From Branchiostoma floridae (Eukaryota; Chordata; Leptocardii; Amphioxiformes; Branchiostomatidae), in contig NC_049990.1 of assembly GCF_000003815.2 (NCBI RefSeq), forward strand, positions 20,790,327 to 20,854,326: a stretch of 64,000 nucleotides of DNA, read 5' to 3'. The stretch's first letter is position 1, and every line of letters begins with the position of its first letter. Made by a program: the position numbers and the translations under genes. This document shows, one piece after another, positions 25,486-64,000 of this stretch. The notes under the pieces are model-generated. The model saw only the letters and a program-made list of their open reading frames with translations, did not search any database and was not told the DNA's origin.

Positions 25486-28380
25486 AGTAAGGATCACGTG
25501 ATAGACTTTTACATTTCAGCGTTAACATCAAGAAGTTGTGCTGTAAATAGGGTTAAGTTTGTAGCACCTAGATGTTGTGAAAGTGAAAATCAAAAGTTTG
25601 TGGATTCTTGAAGTTGAAACGATAGTTGCAACACAATGGAAATGCCTGTATCTGTCTGTAGATGTGGTGAGTTAGTGGTGTCAAAGCGACTGCAATTAAA
25701 AGATAGAACTTATAAAGTTATACAGTATTTTGGATAAAGACTTGACAGTGCTCACTCTACTCTGCATTTCGCCAATCTTTTATTGGCCGATATTACCATT
25801 AAACACGAAACAGGTTTCCAGGTTGCTATCAGGACAACCAACACTGTTTAAAGTGACTTCTTGAGAACATGATTTGTATGGATGGCTTTCCCCCACTAAA
25901 GACAGGTTACTTCCCCTTAATCAGTCAGTCCGTCATGTCTTGTTAGAGCCGGAGTCAACCAGACTGGACGTTAAGTGCTCTAACTTGTGCGGGGCTGACC
26001 CAGTGTGGAAGTCAGAAATTACTGCAATGCATGCGCTGCCATACAGAACAAGTGGATCCTATCTGCTGTCAACATCCCTCATAATAAATTGATACTGTTC
26101 TACGTGTAGGTGGAAACAGTCTGCTAAGTGGGCCACTGAGATAAATATGGACTCCCTTTTGTAACAGAATATGAATTGCTTTTTATGTTACATATCACAA
26201 ATACCAGAATGCTTGAAGTACTGTCTTGGGACAGTCTTTTGGGGTTTGAATCCCCAACAGATTCCAATGTTGTGCCCTTGGAAAAGGCACTTCACAGATC
26301 TATTTCTTCACTTTACTGAAGCTTTGGTATATATTACTAGTATATAGTTAGGGACATCCTCTGGGATGGGACAGACATAGAGCCAGCAGTTCTGTGTTTG
26401 TGGAGACCCACACCTTGAGCATGTTCCTATGATAGAAGAAACACCATACTTATCAAAAAGAGTGTGGGTCATTGCCAAGTAGCAATTACTCAAGCATCTG
26501 GATATGATTTTGGAAACGGACAGACATTTCAGGCATGCAGAATCCACTACCTTATGTCAGTGACACTAAAAAAGTCAACTTAGTTGGGTAACTCTTTCTT
26601 GTATGAGTGGTTCAAAGTCAAGTCTTACACAGCTTGTATCTGTACCTCATGTGAAAAATTTTTGTTTCCCCAAAAGGCAGTTTTCCGTTTATGCAGCACA
26701 AACAGTCAAGTTCATGGTCTCATTCAGATGACCATGCTGTGTTTTGTAAGATTTTATCCAGCTACTTGTTTCGCTCTGTATCAAGTGTATGTTGAAGAGT
26801 TTTGTTCCCATTATAAAGTCTTTACTGTCTTCATCTCTATTTCCTTTACTCGTGATGTATTTGTTTCCTTCGTCCGTTGTGATGGTCAAAGTGGATATAA
26901 ACTAACTTAAAGGGTCATGTACCTCTAAGATAGCATGTACTTCCTTTTATCAGCTTAACTTTTATGATAACGCGCTCGTTTAAAATGCACAAAGCAAACA
27001 TTTGAAGTGGAGTATCCAACGCAAAGTAACTCTGGTAAAAGCTTCTTTTAACGTGGTTGACCTGTTAGCATTACCGAATAGCCGAGGTCGACAAAATATG
27101 CGCTCTTTCCGTTGACCCATGTAAGGCAAAAAGGCATGTAAAAGCACCCTCTTAGAGTCATTTGTCCCTGTGTCTCTTATGGTACCTTTTTAAGCTTATG
27201 TTTAGGTTTTTAGCTTTGAGAGTCGGATTTTAAAAGGTAACGGTAAGTGCACTTATAGCACATTATAAAGTAAGGCCACGTAATGAATCTTCGTCGTTAG
27301 CACGAGTCTAGTGAGATAAATAAACACATTTATTGCTGGTACACAGGGGATATGTACCACGACAGTGTTGCGAACTGGTCAATGCAAATTCATCATACTA
27401 AAAGGTTATCCCGACAATCTGATTAGATAACTGCCAGTTTTCATTAGGGGTTTCCTTCGTTTGTGCAGAGGAAGTCATTAAAATGGTCTTGCTGAGGAGC
27501 ATTAGAACCTTTTAGCTGGTGTCAAGTCGTTAGCCCAGTGCTGACAGTGATTGAGTAGGACCAGTTCAGTTAAGGATCCGTGGATTTAATTTGGTGGAGA
27601 GCCTCTTTATGCATGAGAGAGTGGTAAGAAGCCTGGATACCCACAGGCAGAACTTTTAAGCAGGGGAGTGTTTGAAAGTTTTGGAATATTGGATGTTCAG
27701 CAGCAACTAGTATTGATGGTGAATTATGTGTCCCAGGGCTAAGCTAAAGAGCTACTTAATAGAGAAGGGGTCATTTCTTAAGTGGAAACTCTAAACATCA
27801 TCTTTTTTTTAAATTACTGAAATATACTTGAAAGTGAGAAGGATTTTTTTTTGCAAAACATAGCATCCTGAAGGCTGAATTGCGTGATACATATTAATTT
27901 GTATAAATATATTACATGCATTTTGGTAGAATGAATCAAAACATTTTTCATTACTGTTCTTGAAATCTTTTTGTATTGAACCACAGTAGCTGTGTGTAAG
28001 TTCTCTCATGTCATGCTAGGGAAGAACTAGAACTATATATGATATCCTTTTGATAACATTGCATGTCTGCTGACCGTCATCGTGACACTATGTCACATGT
28101 CATCCTCCTTCTTCCGCCCCCATAACAATCCATCATTCCCACTGACAGCAGGGTTATTTATGGGCCAGATAAAGCTCCATTAACCATAGTGATGGCTGCA
28201 CTCTTATCTGACTAACGGGGTGATATTGACATCCGTGGTTCTCGATGATGTTGACATCCATGGTTGTCCACTATAACTGTGGTATGGCAGGTATCACAAG
28301 ACTGCTGTCACTGTTTTTGTGATATTCACCTGTTTAAGGGCTATTGATTACAGGAAAGACCTGTCGTTGTTAACTCAACA
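25486..28380. other. Intronic sequence with a tRNA-like SINE fragment
   Basis: At 26225-26300 there is a B-box-like ggggtttgaatcccc followed by tgcccttggaaaaggcactt, a typical SINE fragment. Bases 28085-28290 are GC-richer with GATA-type motifs (agataaag, cttatctgac), perhaps regulatory. No gene is recognised. Confidence 0.45.
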
Positions 28381-28665
28381 TTATGATTTGGTGGCATGCC
28401 AATAAGGTTGGTGACATTGCCTCTGGAACAAGGAATTCGAATCCCGGCTTGTGTTGTTCACCTGACATGCACACTACTAGAAAGGGTGACAGTCCTTAGG
28501 ATAGTACATTAAGCTGTAGTCCGCTGTTTATTGTACTTGTCAAATTTAGGAGAATTTCCTCACTACATGGCCTGTGATATACTCTGTCTTCCTCTGCCAT
28601 GACAAGTGGAAGAATTATATAGCTCTTCAGTGAGCTGAACTGGTTTGAAATCACTTTTATATTGT
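28381..28665 (+). mobile_element. tRNA-derived SINE, diverged copy
   Basis: A B-box-like aattcgaatcccggc (from 28433) is followed by a body (acagtccttaggatag, gtggaagaattatatagctc, ttcagtgagctgaactgg) that aligns with the copy at 60990-61265. The A box is decayed. Confidence 0.68.
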
Positions 28666-30653
28666 GATAGGAGTTGTAGTGAAGAAAGATTTGTCTATAG
28701 CACCTTTTCTTTCATTATTCATAAAGGAAAGCCATTTGGCCCAGCATCTATGACTTACATAATGTATTATCATTGTGACATTGGTGATCAACTTTGCATC
28801 AGTTGTGGATTAAGAAACTTACGACAGGAAGTAAGATATTGCACACGTATATCCCCATGTGTACGGTTGTCTAACAGCACTGCAATGTCAGTGCTTTTCT
28901 GCAAATTAAACTCATAGCCGAGAAAGGTAAACGGATTAATCTCTGTTATGTGGGTGTGCTTTGGGGACAAATGACATTGACAAAATGACATTATGTTCTC
29001 TTGACCTACAAAAGTGTAAAAATGGCAAGAAACTAATGGGCAGGTGTCACACTGGAGTTGCGTCGTAGAAGCACAAAATGGGCCCAACCTGGAGACTTTT
29101 TTTTGGTTAGAAGGAACAGGTAGGGTGTAAGCTTTCCCATTTTGGTCAAAATTTGCTCAGTTTAGCAGTTTAGTTGGCGCACGCAAGGATTTTAGTTTTT
29201 GTGTCATATGGGTGGTATCAGGAGAAAACTGGGGTAAATGGTAAGGTTTCTTTTATAAAGTGAGCATTTCTCATAGTTTGAGCTGATCAACACCCTGTTT
29301 TCTTTAAATGGTTATAAACATTTAATTGTTATTGTGACTGTCTGGTGGAGAAAATATTTAAGATTGAAATTGGGGTTAATACTTTTCTGAAGCCTTGTAT
29401 TTTAACATGCTTTCCTATGGAGAGGTCTAACTGTGGTATCAGCCGTGATTATTCAACTAATGCAATTACTACAAGATAGTAAAAGGTGAATAGGAGTGTC
29501 AGAAAATTCAAATCGACCATTTTCTAACTGTCTTGTTTGCCCAGTTTCAAATAATCACAGCATATGTCGGGTACCTACTAGTACTCGAATCCTTCAAAGC
29601 TGACTTGGCATTCGTTCACTTGAACGAGTTTTTCTGTTATCGTAGGAAAGTAAATTACTGGGAAAGTATAGACAGATGATTATCTATTATACAGAAGATC
29701 CACCATCAGCATTTTGACAACATTTTGATTACGAGACCAGATGGTAACATGGCATTGTGATGATGGATGGAGTATTTCTATGACTGAACACTAATATCTG
29801 ATGGGGACTACCATCGTCACTATGGGATCTCTGGAACGCATTGTTTAGGGAACATTGATTAATTACACAGATGAGCTGTCGAATCATCACTTGTCCATAA
29901 TAACTCACAAAGGATGAAAAATGATAAATAGACGACAAGGTGCCATTCATCATGCTTTGATTTATGAGCAGTATGTTACACCACAAACCACATGTTAGCC
30001 TTGTGGTTGTTTTCTGTGCGGCCGGTTCTGTATAGAGTGTACTGAAGGACAGACTATGATGAATTACATAGCAGTCCTCCTGTCATCATTTAATCACCAC
30101 ACTGATTAGGAAACAAAGGAAAGCAGATGATAAATTGCTTCCATGACATTGCGTGGCCAACACTTTCACAAGTGTTCCGCCTTACCAATGTACATTGTAT
30201 ACTAGCACGTCAGAGATTATTGAAGAAGTTTATGGTCGTTTGAAATCATTTCTAAGGCGAACAAAGTCAAAGTCGAAGTACAAGTCTGATTGTATCCTAC
30301 ACAGAACAGTAACCTTGGGAAATCTGCTGGATTGAATTGGTCTTGACCTTTGTGTGATTGAACGTTTGACTTACATTGATCTGTTGAAATGTTGTTACCT
30401 TTGTACAAATCATTTCATTTACCAGTGAAGGACTGAGGTCTGTGACCTGTTTTTAGTTGTCCCTGGATACATAAAAGAAATTACTTTGTAGACTAAAAAA
30501 TATAGCAAATTTCATACAGTATAACAGATTATACAAAAACTAATGATCTAGATAATTATCTAATACTAAAACAGCCCCTGATGACCTTGTTCTTGACCTT
30601 GATATGATTGATTGTTTTATTTACATGTTTGTTTTTTCTTGTTGTTTCTGCAG
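28666..30653. other. Intronic sequence before the first recognised exon
   Basis: No gene recognised. It ends in the strong T-rich acceptor tract of the exon at 30654. Confidence 0.55.
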
Positions 30654-63556
<32,903 letters not shown>

Positions 63557-64000
63557 GTTAGGGCTAAAAACAACACCTACAGAATGTAATGATATAGAGA
63601 CAAGAATGTACCTGTTTGACCCTTGAACTATGACCTTGAAAACCTGATTACCCACATGTTCTTGTGTTTCAAGTGGGGTAACATATAGTTTGTGTTCACC
63701 ATCCAGCACCTAGATCTCTTATCATTTTGAGGGCTGCTTGGAGCACAATTCAATTAAAATACATTTGGAAACTAGAATAACTACAATACTATACCATTGG
63801 GCTCGTCCAAAAGTAGTGTGTGTGAGTGAAATAAAGAATTGGGGCTATGGTACTGAATAGCCTGATGTGACAGCCAACCCAGGTAGACAGCCCAGGTAGC
63901 CAGGCCTGGTGCACAGCCCAGCCTTTTCTGTAATTCTTTTCTGCTTGGAGGAAGAAAGAAAAAGAACTCACCAGCAAAAACAATATGTGTCCTCCTTCGG
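63557..64000 (+). other. Start of the next CASK intron
   Basis: Begins with a segment at 63577-63655 nearly identical to 60756-60836. The next expected CASK sequence (after DVEPQ) is not present, so the gene continues beyond the window. Confidence 0.7.

Overview
The window is a large-intron animal locus, not a microbial one. It carries the 3' two-thirds of a CASK-type MAGUK gene (calcium/calmodulin-dependent serine protein kinase, LIN-2) on the + strand. I read thirteen exons plus one candidate microexon between 30654 and 63556. They encode, in order, the second L27 domain, the PDZ domain, the SH3 domain, the HOOK (protein 4.1-binding) segment and the first half of the guanylate-kinase-like (GK) domain. 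The CaM-kinase-like and first L27 exons must lie left of the window, and the end of the GK domain lies right of it. The encoded protein is close to vertebrate CASK. Together with long repeat-rich introns, frequent TACATGTA palindromes and draft-assembly gaps, this suggests an invertebrate deuterostome, most likely a lancelet (Branchiostoma). The species call is inference.

Layout. Bases 1-30653 are one intron, at least 30.6 kb long, holding a pogo/Tigger-type MITE (2361-3221), an assembly gap (5366-5606), tandem arrays (6541-7307, 12661-13160, 21268-22395), a 370-bp MITE (9981-10350), foldback elements, a tRNA-derived SINE and a GC-richer island at 14.6-16.9 kb. From 30654 to 38712 come the L27 exons, separated by a 7.9-kb intron with two more copies of the 370-bp MITE and long TGAG and GGAT microsatellites. 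The 11-kb intron 38713-49766 has a second gap (40874-40973), paired MITEs, a pre-miRNA-like hairpin and a 206-bp array. Just before the next exon it holds a tandem array derived from that exon's own splice acceptor. The exon-dense part is 49767-63556.

The most interesting signal is repeated exon-scale tandem duplication within this one gene. (1) The end of the exon encoding PDZ strand beta-1 (49767-49958) is duplicated 127 bp downstream as a 66-nt exon (50086-50151). (2) The exon encoding PDZ strand beta-6 exists as two adjacent 69-nt, phase 0-0 versions (55212-55280 and 55401-55469) with different PDZ-SH3 linker tails. (3) Decayed copies of the acceptor plus exon head precede 49767. (4) The acceptor of the GK exon is duplicated 36 nt apart, in frame (63318 and 63354). 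(5) A 24-nt in-frame microexon candidate sits in the HOOK region (59681-59704). In (1) and (2) most nucleotide differences between copies are synonymous, so the extra exons look functional. Together they would give combinatorial isoforms of the PDZ, linker, HOOK and GK-entry regions.
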